Shown: positions 16,003 through 24,787, counted from the first letter of the stretch. The stretch: DNA of 27,636 nucleotides from CAZVKN01 sp964627035 (GCA_964627035.1 CAZVKN010000037.1:1-27636); one strand, 5' to 3'. The notes: generated from the sequence alone by a model not told the origin. Numbers and translations: made by a program.

Positions 16003-17184
16003 TTAGTTTTTCCCTGTCGCAATTCCGATCGGCAGGTGTGACAGCGTTAATCCGAAAACCAATCCGTCCCATTCACCAAACCCGAGATACATGCCCGGCA
16101 TAAATATACTGTCAGAAAGCACCCCTGGATAGATGCTGATCCGTGCGTTGTACATCCGCGGTCCGGTCAGCATCAACGATCCCATCAGCGAATGATTCTT
16201 GTCATAAAAAACAGCAACCGCTCCATCCATTGAAGGAGTCAGAAACCTGCCTCCGTTCAATCGCTTTTCGTGCAGCTTGTTGGCGACTGTTCCTGCCGCA
16301 AATGAGTAGTTGTTAACCCCGTCGCTACTATATGTAATCCCTGCCAGACCGTTTATCCCCCAGTAAAGAAAGAACGACCCCCGCTCCCAAAACGGTAGTC
16401 GGTATTTCATGGCGTACTGCTGCCCCGCATTTTCGAGGTAGCCGTATGTAGTGTTTATAATCGGTTGCTGTGACCAGTAATAAATCGGAAATGTCTCGCT
16501 GAAGAACCTCTTGCCAAACTCTGTGCTAAACAGAATGATGCCGAGTGGATTAAAAATCAGCAGATCCGCTATAGGATCAACGTTTAGATGCTGCCACTTA
16601 CCGTTTTCAACTACCTCATTAAGAACCTGATACACAGTGGTTGTAATCGCAGAGATTACGTAAGGATGCTTCACATGATGATAGTCATACCACTCAGCCA
16701 TCATCACATACAGCATCCCGTTGCCTATCAGGTGAGTGGAAACATTGGGGACAAACTGACCTTTGGAGCTGTTAAGCGTGACGTTAAAGCACTCCTGTTC
16801 GATGAAGTTGTTCCAACCGTATGTATCAATGTTAGCGATGGGATCGGAGATCATCGCCCACACATTGTCCCATCCTTTGCTGTAGTCTTGATTGAGGATG
16901 TTCTTATCGTGTGCGCCGTTGCGGAGGATATCGTAGCTGCCGTTAACGAAAATGCTGATCGGATTAAAGGCGAGATCTGAGCCGAATCTGTTCTCGGGAC
17001 GGTAAAAGTAATAATCATCTGCCTCCGCTGCCATAGAGAGCACGAGCACGATACAGAACGAAATATAAATGAGAATGCTATCCACATTATGATTCTGTAG
17101 TCGAGGTTGTCTCATCCCGATGAATCGGGACGGGCTTGAGACAACCCCGACTACAGTTGTCGTGATCCATAATAACCGTTTCAT
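16003..17184 (-). CDS. DUF3943-like envelope protein
   Basis: A 393-residue protein that looks exported. It has many aromatic residues and alternating beta-like stretches, with conserved-looking blocks LAFNPISIFVNGSYDILRNG, NVSTHLIGNGMLYVMMAEWYDYH and DPIADLLIFNPLGIILF. This resembles the DUF3943 family of putative outer-membrane or periplasmic proteins, without known function. The N-terminus is odd: MKRLLWITTT is followed by about 20 residues encoded by a family B inverted repeat (17095-17156), and only then comes the hydrophobic export segment (ILIYISFCIVLVLSMAAEA). A start at the internal methionine (MRQPRLQ) is possible. The gene begins 11 bp after the MltD-like gene, so they share a transcript. 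Confidence 0.68.
   Translation of the reverse strand: MKRLLWITTTVVGVVSSPSRFIGMRQPRLQNHNVDSILIYISFCIVLVLSMAAEADDYYFYRPENRFGSDLAFNPISIFVNGSYDILRNGAHDKNILNQDYSKGWDNVWAMISDPIANIDTYGWNNFIEQECFNVTLNSSKGQFVPNVSTHLIGNGMLYVMMAEWYDYHHVKHPYVISAITTTVYQVLNEVVENGKWQHLNVDPIADLLIFNPLGIILFSTEFGKRFFSETFPIYYWSQQPIINTTYGYLENAGQQYAMKYRLPFWERGSFFLYWGINGLAGITYSSDGVNNYSFAAGTVANKLHEKRLNGGRFLTPSMDGAVAVFYDKNHSLMGSLMLTGPRMYNARISIYPGVLSDSIFMPGMYLGFGEWDGLVFGLTLSHLPIGIATGKN
17095..17156. repeat. Family B inverted repeat, hairpin within hairpin, inside the DUF3943-like gene
   Basis: Outer 20-bp arms (CTGTAGTCGAGGTTGTCTCA and its complement, one mismatch) enclose a second palindrome TCCCGAT-GA-ATCGGGA. It is the most complete family B copy in the window, and is read through in frame. 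Confidence 0.85.
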
Positions 17185-17195
17185 AGTTGAAATGC

Positions 17196-19604
17196 CTACT
17201 TAACCGGAATCTGGATTGTCTGCCCGGGTTTGATGCTGCGGTGTCTGTGGATGTTGTTGACGCGTTTCAGCTCGGTGATGCTGACATCATATTTGAGCGA
17301 AATGTCCCACAGTGTGTCACCCTTTTGGATTCTGTATGCGGTGAACTGAGATCCGCTGCTTTTCGGACCGGCAACCTGCAGCTTGTCTCCCTTGTGGATG
17401 GTGTATGGCTTTTTGATACCGTTCAGCCTCGCCAAGCCGGAAGTGCTCATGTTGTATCTCTTTGCGATGGTCCACAACGATTCGCCCCGTCTGACGATGT
17501 GGTAATCGGGATCTGATGATTTAGTCGCAGCTTCAATCCGAAGCACGTCACCGATCTTCAATTTGTACGGTCTGCGCAGATTATTCAGATCTGCCAGGTT
17601 TGATACGGTCGTGCCGTATCTGCGGGCGATGACGGTCAGGTTTTCACCTCTGCGAACACTGTGCTGGCTGCTTTTCATTGATGCTTCGCCACGAATCACA
17701 AGCTCCTGATCCGGATGGATGGTATAAGGCTTCTTCATACCGTTCAGTTTAGCGATGCTTCTAATCGAACTGTTGTACAAAGCAGCGATGCCGGAAAGAG
17801 ATTCACCGCGCAATACAGTGTGATGGATAATCTCTTCGGGATCTCGTCCGACATGACTCGTCCAGATCTTCAGTTTATCGCCCGGATGAAGAAACCTCTT
17901 GTGGTACAGATTATTCCACTTCTTCAGCGATGTCACCGATGTCCCGTATTTGCGTGCGACCAGCGTCAGGTTCTCACCCTTTTGAACAGTGTGTGTGATC
18001 TTTCTACGTTGAGGTGTGGTTGACGCGGGAACGGTAAACTCAACCGAACTCTGTTTGTAACGATCCGGCGGTACGGGGATCCATATCTTCTGACCGACCT
18101 TGATCTTGTGGATATTCCTGATTTTATTTTGTGGCAGACTGCGGATACTCGACATGGTGGTCCCGTGCTTGGCTGCAATCTGTGACAGTGACTCACCGGA
18201 TCGAACACGATATGAAATCCACTTGTGCTTCTTCGCAGGTGGTATCTCAGCGAGCTTCTGTTCAAACTGCACTGCTGTCCCGTGTGGCAGATACAGCTTG
18301 AACTTATTAACAGTCGGAGGTGTGCACCACCGGAGGATTGTCGGATTCAGCGATTTGATTGTTTCATAACTGCTGCCGACCAATTTTGCGACCTGCTCCA
18401 GATCAACCGATTCAGTCACAATCACAGAATCCACCGGCACAGGATCTGTGTAAACGATCTCCGAAAAGCCATATTCAGTCGGATTTTGTGCTATGATCGC
18501 AGCGGAGATATAGAGAGGTACATAAGATCTGGTTTCTCTGGGAAGACGCTTAAGCTTCCAGTAGTCACGCGTGCCAAAAGTCCTGATATGACGAGCAACA
18601 CGTCCCTCACCGCAGTTATATGCTGCCAGTGCCAGATACCAGTCATCAAAATCGAGGTGCAGCTTTTTCAGGTAGCGAGCTGCCGCATGGGTTGCTTTGA
18701 CCGGATCACGACGCTCATCCACCCACCAATCGCTGTACAGTCCGAAAATCTTTCCGGTTGACTTGATAAACTGCCATATTCCTGAGGCATGAGATCGCGA
18801 ATAGGCATTTGTCTTGAAACCGGATTCGATCATCGCTAGAAAGACAAGTTCCTCAGGCAACCCCTGTTCCCGCAGGATTTCTTTTATCATCGGAATGAAC
18901 CTGCCGGCTCTGGACAAGTACCCGCTAAACGGCTTGCGACCCTTGGTCTGCCAATATTTGATAACACCTTCCACCCGCTTGTTGCGGACGAGCGGAATCG
19001 GTTCCACCTTCTTGATCGTGTCGAGCACCACACCGACTTCACTGCTGTCAAATTCGACCGTCGGACGTACAAGAAGATCTTTCTCTGCAACCCCCAACGA
19101 ATCCACCACCACCGTGTCAACTGCAATTGTATCAATATCATATTCTTCAGCACCGGCCATCACAGCTTCAGGAGGCACTTCCTCGGGCAGCATGTCAACT
19201 TCTGCCACATATTCAGCATAGAAGTTGTTTATGTCGCTAATTAAGTCCTTGTAGTGCATCAACTGCTGCTCATTCAGCGATTCCCGATCAACCAGCGACA
19301 GGATCATCAATGAGCGAGTCAGATAGTATCCGGCGGGAGTGAGCTGTCCCTCAGAGCGGAAGTGTGTGGCTGTTTCAAGCATTTCGGCGGCTGAGCCGAG
19401 CTTTTCTATCTCGCTAAGCGCAAGTATTTCCTCGTTCTGCTGTGGTTTGGCAAGCTCTTTGTCCTCCATAGAGGGGACGTTCTCAGGTTTGATCTCCTTT
19501 TTAACGCCTTTGCCGAGCTTGAAGGAGGTGAGGCTTGCACACCCGGAGAGCAGTCCTACGATGAGCATAATCAGCAGTAAGTTGGTGATAGTTTGACGAG
19601 TCAT
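17196..19604 (-). CDS. MltD-type membrane-bound lytic murein transglycosylase with six LysM repeats (lipoprotein)
   Basis: An 802-residue lipoprotein that cleaves peptidoglycan glycan strands to form 1,6-anhydro-MurNAc ends. The start at 19604 gives a clean lipoprotein signal (LLSGC, lipidated Cys22); a longer frame upstream only reads through a repeat. The SLT (goose-lysozyme-like) domain begins near residue 235 with catalytic Glu260 in AMIESGF, then SRSHASGIWQFIKST, and AAYNCGEGRV. After it come six LysM modules, each opening with a Y/H-x-V-x-x-G-E-S/N-L pattern (for example YRVRSGESLSQIA, HTVQKGENLTLVA, YRIQKGDTLWDIS), which bind peptidoglycan. Six is many; E. coli MltD has two. A DUF3943-like gene follows 11 bp downstream. 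No promoter is obvious; the 5' region holds a family A repeat. Confidence 0.93.
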   Translation of the reverse strand: MTRQTITNLLLIMLIVGLLSGCASLTSFKLGKGVKKEIKPENVPSMEDKELAKPQQNEEILALSEIEKLGSAAEMLETATHFRSEGQLTPAGYYLTRSLMILSLVDRESLNEQQLMHYKDLISDINNFYAEYVAEVDMLPEEVPPEAVMAGAEEYDIDTIAVDTVVVDSLGVAEKDLLVRPTVEFDSSEVGVVLDTIKKVEPIPLVRNKRVEGVIKYWQTKGRKPFSGYLSRAGRFIPMIKEILREQGLPEELVFLAMIESGFKTNAYSRSHASGIWQFIKSTGKIFGLYSDWWVDERRDPVKATHAAARYLKKLHLDFDDWYLALAAYNCGEGRVARHIRTFGTRDYWKLKRLPRETRSYVPLYISAAIIAQNPTEYGFSEIVYTDPVPVDSVIVTESVDLEQVAKLVGSSYETIKSLNPTILRWCTPPTVNKFKLYLPHGTAVQFEQKLAEIPPAKKHKWISYRVRSGESLSQIAAKHGTTMSSIRSLPQNKIRNIHKIKVGQKIWIPVPPDRYKQSSVEFTVPASTTPQRRKITHTVQKGENLTLVARKYGTSVTSLKKWNNLYHKRFLHPGDKLKIWTSHVGRDPEEIIHHTVLRGESLSGIAALYNSSIRSIAKLNGMKKPYTIHPDQELVIRGEASMKSSQHSVRRGENLTVIARRYGTTVSNLADLNNLRRPYKLKIGDVLRIEAATKSSDPDYHIVRRGESLWTIAKRYNMSTSGLARLNGIKKPYTIHKGDKLQVAGPKSSGSQFTAYRIQKGDTLWDISLKYDVSITELKRVNNIHRHRSIKPGQTIQIPVK

Positions 19605-19658
19605 TCGGTAATCAGTGCAAATTGAGATAATTGAGTTCTTTGAATTGTTGGCAATTTC

Positions 19659-19732
19659 GTCATTCCTGCGCAGGCAGGAATCCAGAAGAAACAATGCAGG
19701 GCTGGATTCTGGATCAAGTCCAGAATGATATG
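19659..19732. repeat. Family A palindrome between the ABC-F and MltD-like genes
   Basis: GTCATTCCTGCGCAGGCAGGAATCC followed by CTGGATTCTGGATCAAGTCCAG. The element is enclosed by an outer inverted repeat GAGTTCTTTGA (19633-19643) / TCGAAGAACTC (19749-19759). No gene lies in the 205-bp gap. Confidence 0.75.
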
Positions 19733-19809
19733 ACCATTATCGAATAAATCGAAGAACTCATAATTGTTGCGTTCAAAATAACTAATCAGAGTAATTGAGG
19801 CAACTGCTT

Positions 19810-21753
19810 TCACGACCATTTCTTCTTCTTTTCACCTAATTCCAGCCATTCTTCGTATAACAGTTCGAGCTTACTGTTGATTTGGCTTAGTCGTTTACGG
19901 CGATGTTCAGCTCGGGCTAATTTCCCTTTTTCAATAAACAGATGGTACTCCCTCTCAATTTCCGGACGGATGTCCTCCAGACGATGTATCTCCTCATCCA
20001 ACTCCTTAAACCGCTGTGGATCAAACTTAAACCGCTTCTGCTTTGATTTTATTGGTTGTTTTGTCTTGACCGACTTCTGTTCGTCCATAGGAGAGTGACC
20101 GAGTGGTTTATCTACTGAGGTGTGCCTCTTTCGCTTAGACCAAAATTCGGAGAAATTACCATCATACGTGATTACATTAGGTGGTTCAAAATGCACAACC
20201 TGATCGGAAAGTTTATCGAGAAAATAGCGGTCGTGTGACACAAACAGCAGCGTACCGGGGAACTCTTCCAGCGCATCCTCGACCGCTTCTCGTGAAGGTA
20301 TGTCAAGATGATTGGTCGGCTCGTCAAGCAGAAGCATATCCGCACCGGAAGAGACAAGTGCTGCAAGCTGCAGACGCGCCTTCTCACCTCCCGACAGCAC
20401 AGAGACATTTTTCTCCAGATCATCACGAGTAAATAAAAACCTGTGCAGCAGATCAGTGGCATTCCCGCGCAACATTCCGGTCATCTTCATCGCATTCTCG
20501 ACCAAAGATGATTTCGGATCGAGGTTTTCTCCCAGTTGAGCAAAGTACCCGACTTGTACAGACTTGCCTACTCTCAGCACCTCGTTTTCCCAGCGACCCT
20601 CGTCAATAATATCCTTTAAAATACTGCTTTTCCCAGTGCCGTTGTTTCCGACCAACGCCACCCTCTCACCTTTTGAAATCAGGAAGCTCACATCCTCAAG
20701 CAGTGGCGGATGCCCCTCAAACTGCTTTCTATAACCCTTAACATCGAGAGCGATGTTACCTTTTGGAGGTTGAATCAGAAATCGGAATCGCATCTTCTTC
20801 CCGTCACCTGTCGGTTTATCCACCTGCTGAAGCTTCTCAACCCGTTTCTCAAACACTTTGGCGGTTTTGGCAAGAGCCGGATTGTCATATACCGATGCCC
20901 ACGACTTGAGACGCTGGATGTTGAATTGCAATCGGTTGATGTCTTTCTGTGCCCTTTTGAAATCCATCTCCTGTCGGAGCTGGGCTGAAAGCTTCTCCTG
21001 TCTGTAGTGGCTGTAATTTCCGGTGTAAGCGGTCAGCTCCTGTCGGCTGAGTTCCCACACCTGATTGCAGACCTTGTCCAGCAGATAACGGTTGTGCGAC
21101 ACGATGATGAATGCCTTTTCGGAGCTGACGAGCATCCGTTCAAGCCACTCAAGCCCGCTGAAGTCGAGGTGATTGCCCGGTTCGTCGAGCAGAAACAGGT
21201 CATGATTACCTATCAATATTCTGGCTAACCCGACCACATTCCTCTCGCCACCCGACAGTGATTCCATTTTGCTCTGCCACAATCTATGCGGGACTCCCAA
21301 TCCGTCCAACATCTCTTCGACATGACCCTCAGCATTGGATCCCCCGAGCAGCTCAAATCGCTCAGAAAGATCAGCATAGTGCTGTGCCCACCTTTGCAGG
21401 GCATCAGTCCCCTCATCCTCTGCCTGCTTGAGTGTCGCTTCACAATCACGCATCTGTTGTTCTATCAAGCGCACCTCTCCCAGTCCTGTGAACACCTCGC
21501 TGAAGACGGTTTGCACATCAGGATAATCTGGATGCTGGGGCAAGTAACCGATCTTCAAAGCTGGGAATCGGGCGACATGACCGCCGGATGGATCCAACGA
21601 CCCCGTGATCAGCCGCAGCAGAGTTGTCTTGCCGACACCGTTCGGACCGACCAATCCGATGTGGTTGCCTTTTTCAATCTGAGCCTGGATGTTGCTCAGC
21701 ACAGATTGTCCCCCGAAGGAGAATGACAGGCTATTTAAGCGAATTAGAGACAT
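19810..21753 (-). CDS. ABC-F family ATPase (Uup/YheS/EttA-like)
   Basis: A 647-residue soluble protein of two ABC ATPase domains without membrane segments. Domain 1 has Walker A GPNGVGKTT (36-44), signature LSGGER and Walker B LFLLDEPGNHLD. Domain 2 has GNNGTGKSS, LSGGEKARL and LLLDEPTNHLD. Between them is the charged helical linker typical of ABC-F translation factors (QEKLSAQLRQEMDFKRAQKD onward), and the C-terminus is a lysine/glutamate-rich coiled coil. ABC-F proteins bind the ribosomal E site and rescue or regulate translation; some give antibiotic resistance. In domain 1 the usual DEPTNHLD reads DEPGNHLD. The gene stands alone, with family B repeat DNA just upstream. Confidence 0.93.
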   Translation of the reverse strand: MSLIRLNSLSFSFGGQSVLSNIQAQIEKGNHIGLVGPNGVGKTTLLRLITGSLDPSGGHVARFPALKIGYLPQHPDYPDVQTVFSEVFTGLGEVRLIEQQMRDCEATLKQAEDEGTDALQRWAQHYADLSERFELLGGSNAEGHVEEMLDGLGVPHRLWQSKMESLSGGERNVVGLARILIGNHDLFLLDEPGNHLDFSGLEWLERMLVSSEKAFIIVSHNRYLLDKVCNQVWELSRQELTAYTGNYSHYRQEKLSAQLRQEMDFKRAQKDINRLQFNIQRLKSWASVYDNPALAKTAKVFEKRVEKLQQVDKPTGDGKKMRFRFLIQPPKGNIALDVKGYRKQFEGHPPLLEDVSFLISKGERVALVGNNGTGKSSILKDIIDEGRWENEVLRVGKSVQVGYFAQLGENLDPKSSLVENAMKMTGMLRGNATDLLHRFLFTRDDLEKNVSVLSGGEKARLQLAALVSSGADMLLLDEPTNHLDIPSREAVEDALEEFPGTLLFVSHDRYFLDKLSDQVVHFEPPNVITYDGNFSEFWSKRKRHTSVDKPLGHSPMDEQKSVKTKQPIKSKQKRFKFDPQRFKELDEEIHRLEDIRPEIEREYHLFIEKGKLARAEHRRKRLSQINSKLELLYEEWLELGEKKKKWS

Positions 21754-21763
21754 CTATCTATAA

Positions 21764-21794
21764 CTGTAGTCGGGCTTGTCTCAAGTCCGACGTC
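21764..21794. repeat. Family B repeat, partial copy
   Basis: CTGTAGTCGGGCTTGTCTCA followed by AGTCCGACGTC, immediately upstream of the ABC-F start; an incomplete copy of the element at 17095-17156. Confidence 0.7.
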
Positions 21795-21836
21795 ATTTAC
21801 GTGAGAACTAAATTTTATTTTTCCAAAAAAATTGCA

Positions 21837-21946
21837 AAATTTGTGCTGTGTGGCATGGTAGTTGCAAGTTGAATCTGCTGATGTGCAAGCAGACACGCAA
21901 AATTCACAGGAATAATACGCAACGAGTTTGCACACAGCGCAAATTT
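21837..21946. repeat. Long inverted repeat with internal hairpin in intergenic DNA
   Basis: AAATTTGTGCTGTGTG (21837-21852) is repeated inverted at 21931-21946 with one mismatch, 78 bp apart. Between them TCTGCT/AGCAGA and GTTGC/GCAAC can also pair. The left arm overlaps the sigma-54 promoter. Nothing protein-coding is visible in the 482-bp gap 21754-22235. Confidence 0.6.
21851..21866 (+). promoter_or_regulatory. Sigma-54 (RpoN) promoter
   Basis: TGGCATGGTAGTTGCA matches the -24/-12 consensus TGGCAC-N5-TTGCW with the exact 10-nt distance between the GG and GC pairs. It points toward the transglycosylase gene at 22236, which would have a leader of about 360 nt. Confidence 0.6.
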
Positions 21947-22093
21947 AGCACATATAATTTCATATGCAACTATTGCATGTTCAACGATTATAGGGTTTTA
22001 TGAAACTTTAACCCGTATTTTGCTTAATTTGTGATACAGGTCACGACACAGACCGATAATTGTGTTAACCTTGACGTAATATGAAAAGGAACA

Positions 22094-22193
22094 ATAACAG
22101 GATGCGGGTCAGATTCTGAACTGATATTGTTATGCCTGAGGAAGCTGAATCTGAACGATCAACTTGGCTTTCTCAGGAATGGCAATTGTCATT
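22094..22193 (+). promoter_or_regulatory. Three consecutive hairpins in the leader of the second transglycosylase gene
   Basis: ATAACA/TGTTAT (22094-22133) with an inner GTCAG/CTGAT stem, CCTGAG/CTCAGG with AAGC/GCTT (22135-22177), and AATG/CATT around CAATTG (22178-22193). No known riboswitch core is recognisable, including the c-di-AMP type often found before wall hydrolases. Confidence 0.4.
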
Positions 22194-22235
22194 CCGGGGT
22201 CAACACCCTGATGTTAGTATCACTTAGGACAAAAC

Positions 22236-22910
22236 ATGAACGAATTCTTATTTGGCAACGAATGCGCTGCACTGCTCAATATAAATACGATTTCTATCCG
22301 ATCAAACGATAGTCACGCTGAAGACACGTACGATAACGTCAAGCATGATCGGACAAGAAACCGTCTGACGGTTCCGTCTTACGGAATAATTACGCTTGTT
22401 TCACTGTTACTGCTGACCACGCTGGCAACCGCTCCGGTTGTGTCGGAGGAGGCAATATTCTTCGATCCGCTGGAAGGCAAACTGGACTATTGGGGCTATC
22501 AAAGGCTGATCCCGGAGATCGGCATGGAGAAGACCCGTAAAGTCGCCGAATTGATCGAATTTTCGACCTATCCGGAGTTTGTCCGTGCGATAATCACTGT
22601 CGAATCTGCCTGGTGGTATGAAGCAAGGTCATACATGGACGCAATCGGTCTGATGCAGATCAGGATGATCGCAGCAAACGAAGTTGATCCGTTTATCACG
22701 GAAGAGGAACTGTTTGAACCGGTCGCAAACGTTGAGATCGGCATTGAAATTTTTGAAGAGCACATGAAATACTTTGATGTGTTCGACGAAACGGAACATT
22801 GGGCATTGACATCTTACAATCGCGGTCGCTATGGGACGTTTGCGCTGAAGCAGGCACCCCCATACACAGATTACTCTCTCAAGGTTCTTGAGCTGAGTGA
22901 GAAGATGTGA
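22236..22910 (+). CDS. Membrane-anchored lytic transglycosylase (SLT domain)
   Basis: A 224-residue protein with a hydrophilic N-terminal tail of about 47 residues, one membrane segment (about 48-68) and a periplasmic SLT-type domain. The catalytic glutamate is Glu123 in IITVESAWWYEARS; the family motif continues as AIGLMQIRMIAANEV and ends with TSYNRGRYG, in place of the usual AYNAG. It would cut peptidoglycan near the inner membrane, perhaps as part of a trans-envelope machine, whereas the MltD-like protein is lipid-anchored. The leader carries a sigma-54 promoter and several hairpins, so expression is probably condition-dependent. The long cytoplasmic tail is unusual; a later start within it cannot be excluded. 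Confidence 0.83.
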   Translation: MNEFLFGNECAALLNINTISIRSNDSHAEDTYDNVKHDRTRNRLTVPSYGIITLVSLLLLTTLATAPVVSEEAIFFDPLEGKLDYWGYQRLIPEIGMEKTRKVAELIEFSTYPEFVRAIITVESAWWYEARSYMDAIGLMQIRMIAANEVDPFITEEELFEPVANVEIGIEIFEEHMKYFDVFDETEHWALTSYNRGRYGTFALKQAPPYTDYSLKVLELSEKM

Positions 22911-22940
22911 TAAGCTTGCTTACGAGTAGCGATTTGGTTC

Positions 22941-22970
22941 TGTGGTCGTGGTTGGCTCAACCACGGCTAC
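22941..22970. repeat. Family B repeat, short copy
   Basis: TGTGGTCGTGGTTGGCTCAACCACGGCTAC, a palindrome with GTGGTTG/CAACCAC arms, 30 bp after the transglycosylase stop. It may act as its terminator. Confidence 0.7.
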
Positions 22971-23037
22971 GGAACTGCCAAACCAATACGAGGTATGACA
23001 TTGTTACCCTAATGATGATCTTGTAGTCAATTATAAT

Positions 23038-23092
23038 TTGTAGTCGTGGTTGTCTCAACCACGACGTCGGGCTTGAGACAAACCCGACTACA
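23038..23092. repeat. Family B repeat, double copy
   Basis: Outer ends TTGTAGTCG / CGACTACAG with an inner perfect hairpin GTCGTGGTTG-TCT-CAACCACGAC, and a GTCGGGCTTGAGACA half. It lies between two convergent genes. Confidence 0.8.
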
Positions 23093-23106
23093 GTTATTAA
23101 GGGGTT

Positions 23107-23841
23107 TTACTTCATACCGGAAACGCACGCCATCGCAGCCACATCCTGAGAATCACGCCTGAACGACGAAAATTCATCGCTGCAGGAAGTACATATATTA
23201 CAATCCGCAACATTAGCCGGGGCGAACTCGAGTCTTCTCAGCTCCATCTTCACAAACATCACCAGATCAAGCCTGATTTCATCTCCCGCAATTACCCGAC
23301 ACTCGCTGGGGAACTGTTCCGCTACATCAACACTCACAGGATAGCAGCATGCACGAATCGTCGGTCCCAACCAGCATTTCAGCGATGAAACCGGATTGCC
23401 ACTCTTGGAAAGGATAGTTTCGGTTAACCTCTCGATAATGCCTGATCTTAGTCCACGCCATCCGGCATGTGCCTGCCCGAGCACTCGACCGATCGGATCG
23501 TACATGATCAGCGGTGCACAGTCTGCGTGCGTTGTCAGCAGCAGCAGATCTGCTTCATCGGTCACCAAGCCATCCACCGAGCATATCCAGTCAGGTGAAG
23601 CTGATCCTCTCCCCTTTTCCTCAGAAGTGACAAACGCAATTTCTGAGCCGTGTGTCAACTCTCCGGCAGCGACAGAGTTCAGATCGAGACCTTGTTTGCT
23701 GAGGAATCTCCTGCGACTATCGGCAACTACATTCGGTTCTCCCCGCTTGAACGACATCTGACCATCACTCTTTGACGAAAAGGCAAAGTGCAGGTCATTA
23801 AACCAATCAGGCAGGCTGCTTTTAAGTGTGGTTATTGACAT
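23107..23841 (-). CDS. pgeF: Laccase-domain multicopper protein / purine nucleoside phosphorylase (YfiH family)
   Basis: A 244-residue YfiH/PgeF protein. Members of this family are zinc/copper enzymes acting as purine nucleoside phosphorylase/adenosine deaminase, and in E. coli as a peptidoglycan-editing factor that hydrolyses wrongly attached L-Ser in UDP-MurNAc precursors. The metal site residues are visible: His and Cys in LLTTHADCAPLIMYD and His in GQAHAGWRGLRSGI, plus GPTIRACCYPV. The length is normal. Its position near two peptidoglycan hydrolases fits the cell-wall role. The start codon lies against the -35 of a divergent promoter. Confidence 0.92.
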   Translation of the reverse strand: MSITTLKSSLPDWFNDLHFAFSSKSDGQMSFKRGEPNVVADSRRRFLSKQGLDLNSVAAGELTHGSEIAFVTSEEKGRGSASPDWICSVDGLVTDEADLLLLTTHADCAPLIMYDPIGRVLGQAHAGWRGLRSGIIERLTETILSKSGNPVSSLKCWLGPTIRACCYPVSVDVAEQFPSECRVIAGDEIRLDLVMFVKMELRRLEFAPANVADCNICTSCSDEFSSFRRDSQDVAAMACVSGMK

Positions 23842-23863
23842 GTGTCTGTATCAATGTTAGTTT
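23835..23863 (+). promoter_or_regulatory. Candidate promoter of the BPL_N lipoprotein gene
   Basis: A perfect TTGACA at 23835-23840, 17-bp spacer and a weak TAGTTT -10, inside the 43-bp divergent gap and overlapping the pgeF start. Confidence 0.35.
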
Positions 23864-23884
23864 GTAACAGAATTTAAACTATGG

Positions 23885-24787
23885 TTGGGAAGCGATTATC
23901 TCTCAACTGACCGTAAGTATAATGAAAAGCGAGTTGTCTTGCTACGATTCAGATCACATAAAACTGTATATCTTACAATTTTCGGTAACCTTTTTTGCTG
24001 TCGGACAGTTGTCATTCCCCTGCTGTTTATTCTGCCGTTTCTACTGAGCTGTGACGAGTCAGGTATTGGTGATCCTCTTAAATGGAAAGGAATCGCCCTT
24101 TATACTGGATCAGGGACATGGGATGAGTCGGTGACGGCATTGGATGCAGCCCTGACATCGTATGATTACCAGATGGAAAGAATTGGACTTGATCTGGTCC
24201 TAAATGGTGGTTTGCATGGACACCCAATACTGGTTGTACCTGGAGGTGATCCGGTAGAAATATCGCAGACTCTTGGGGCAGTCGGCAGATCGAAAATTGA
24301 GCAGTTTGTCGCTTCAGGCGGCGGGTACATCGGCTGTGGCGGCGGGGCAACAGTGGCAGGATTCAGTAGCGATGAAAGGGTGATAGGGATAGGTCTGTTC
24401 AACGGTGAAACACGCTGGTCCCTTGATCAGATCAGCCCTTATCCCAACCATACATTGACCGACATCCGATTGGTAAATCCGTTCCATTACATAGGAAACG
24501 AGGGTGACGGACAGGTTGACTATTACTCGACACTATACAGATGGGGTCCGGAATTTATTCCTTTACAGGATAGCGAGGTTGATGTCATCTATCACTACGA
24601 GGTTACTGACAGTCCGGCATGTATCGCCTTTACTTACCGGATGGGGAAGGTTGTCCTGTTCGGGTTTCAGCCTGAATTTGAAGAGGGTGATGATCGGGAC
24701 AGCACCACATTTGCGGACGATCTGAATGACAGCGATTCAGAGTGGGGCATCCTATTGCGTGCGGTCGAGTATTCGGTTTTACAGTAG
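23885..24787 (+). CDS. Lipoprotein with BPL_N (glutamine-amidotransferase-like) domain
   Basis: About 280-300 residues, depending on the start: no ATG is available and TTG codons at 23885 and 23939 are both possible. The export segment VVIPLLFILPFLLSC ends in a lipobox cysteine. The mature part has a class I GATase-like fold of the biotin-protein-ligase N-terminal (BPL_N) type: IALYTGSGTWDESV, ILVVPGGDP, FVASGGGYIGCGGGATVAG (nucleophile-elbow cysteine in GCGGG) and a late KVVLFGFQPEFE. It resembles proteins that bind or process an unknown periplasmic ligand; a biotin-ligase role is unlikely for a lipoprotein. The gene is alone between pgeF and a metal-binding lipoprotein. Confidence 0.72.
   Translation: MGSDYLSTDRKYNEKRVVLLRFRSHKTVYLTIFGNLFCCRTVVIPLLFILPFLLSCDESGIGDPLKWKGIALYTGSGTWDESVTALDAALTSYDYQMERIGLDLVLNGGLHGHPILVVPGGDPVEISQTLGAVGRSKIEQFVASGGGYIGCGGGATVAGFSSDERVIGIGLFNGETRWSLDQISPYPNHTLTDIRLVNPFHYIGNEGDGQVDYYSTLYRWGPEFIPLQDSEVDVIYHYEVTDSPACIAFTYRMGKVVLFGFQPEFEEGDDRDSTTFADDLNDSDSEWGILLRAVEYSVLQ

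Noticed and set aside
19605..19694. Longer N-terminus of the MltD-like protein
   Set aside because: The extra 30 residues come from a family A repeat and would block the lipoprotein signal; the start at 19604 is better.
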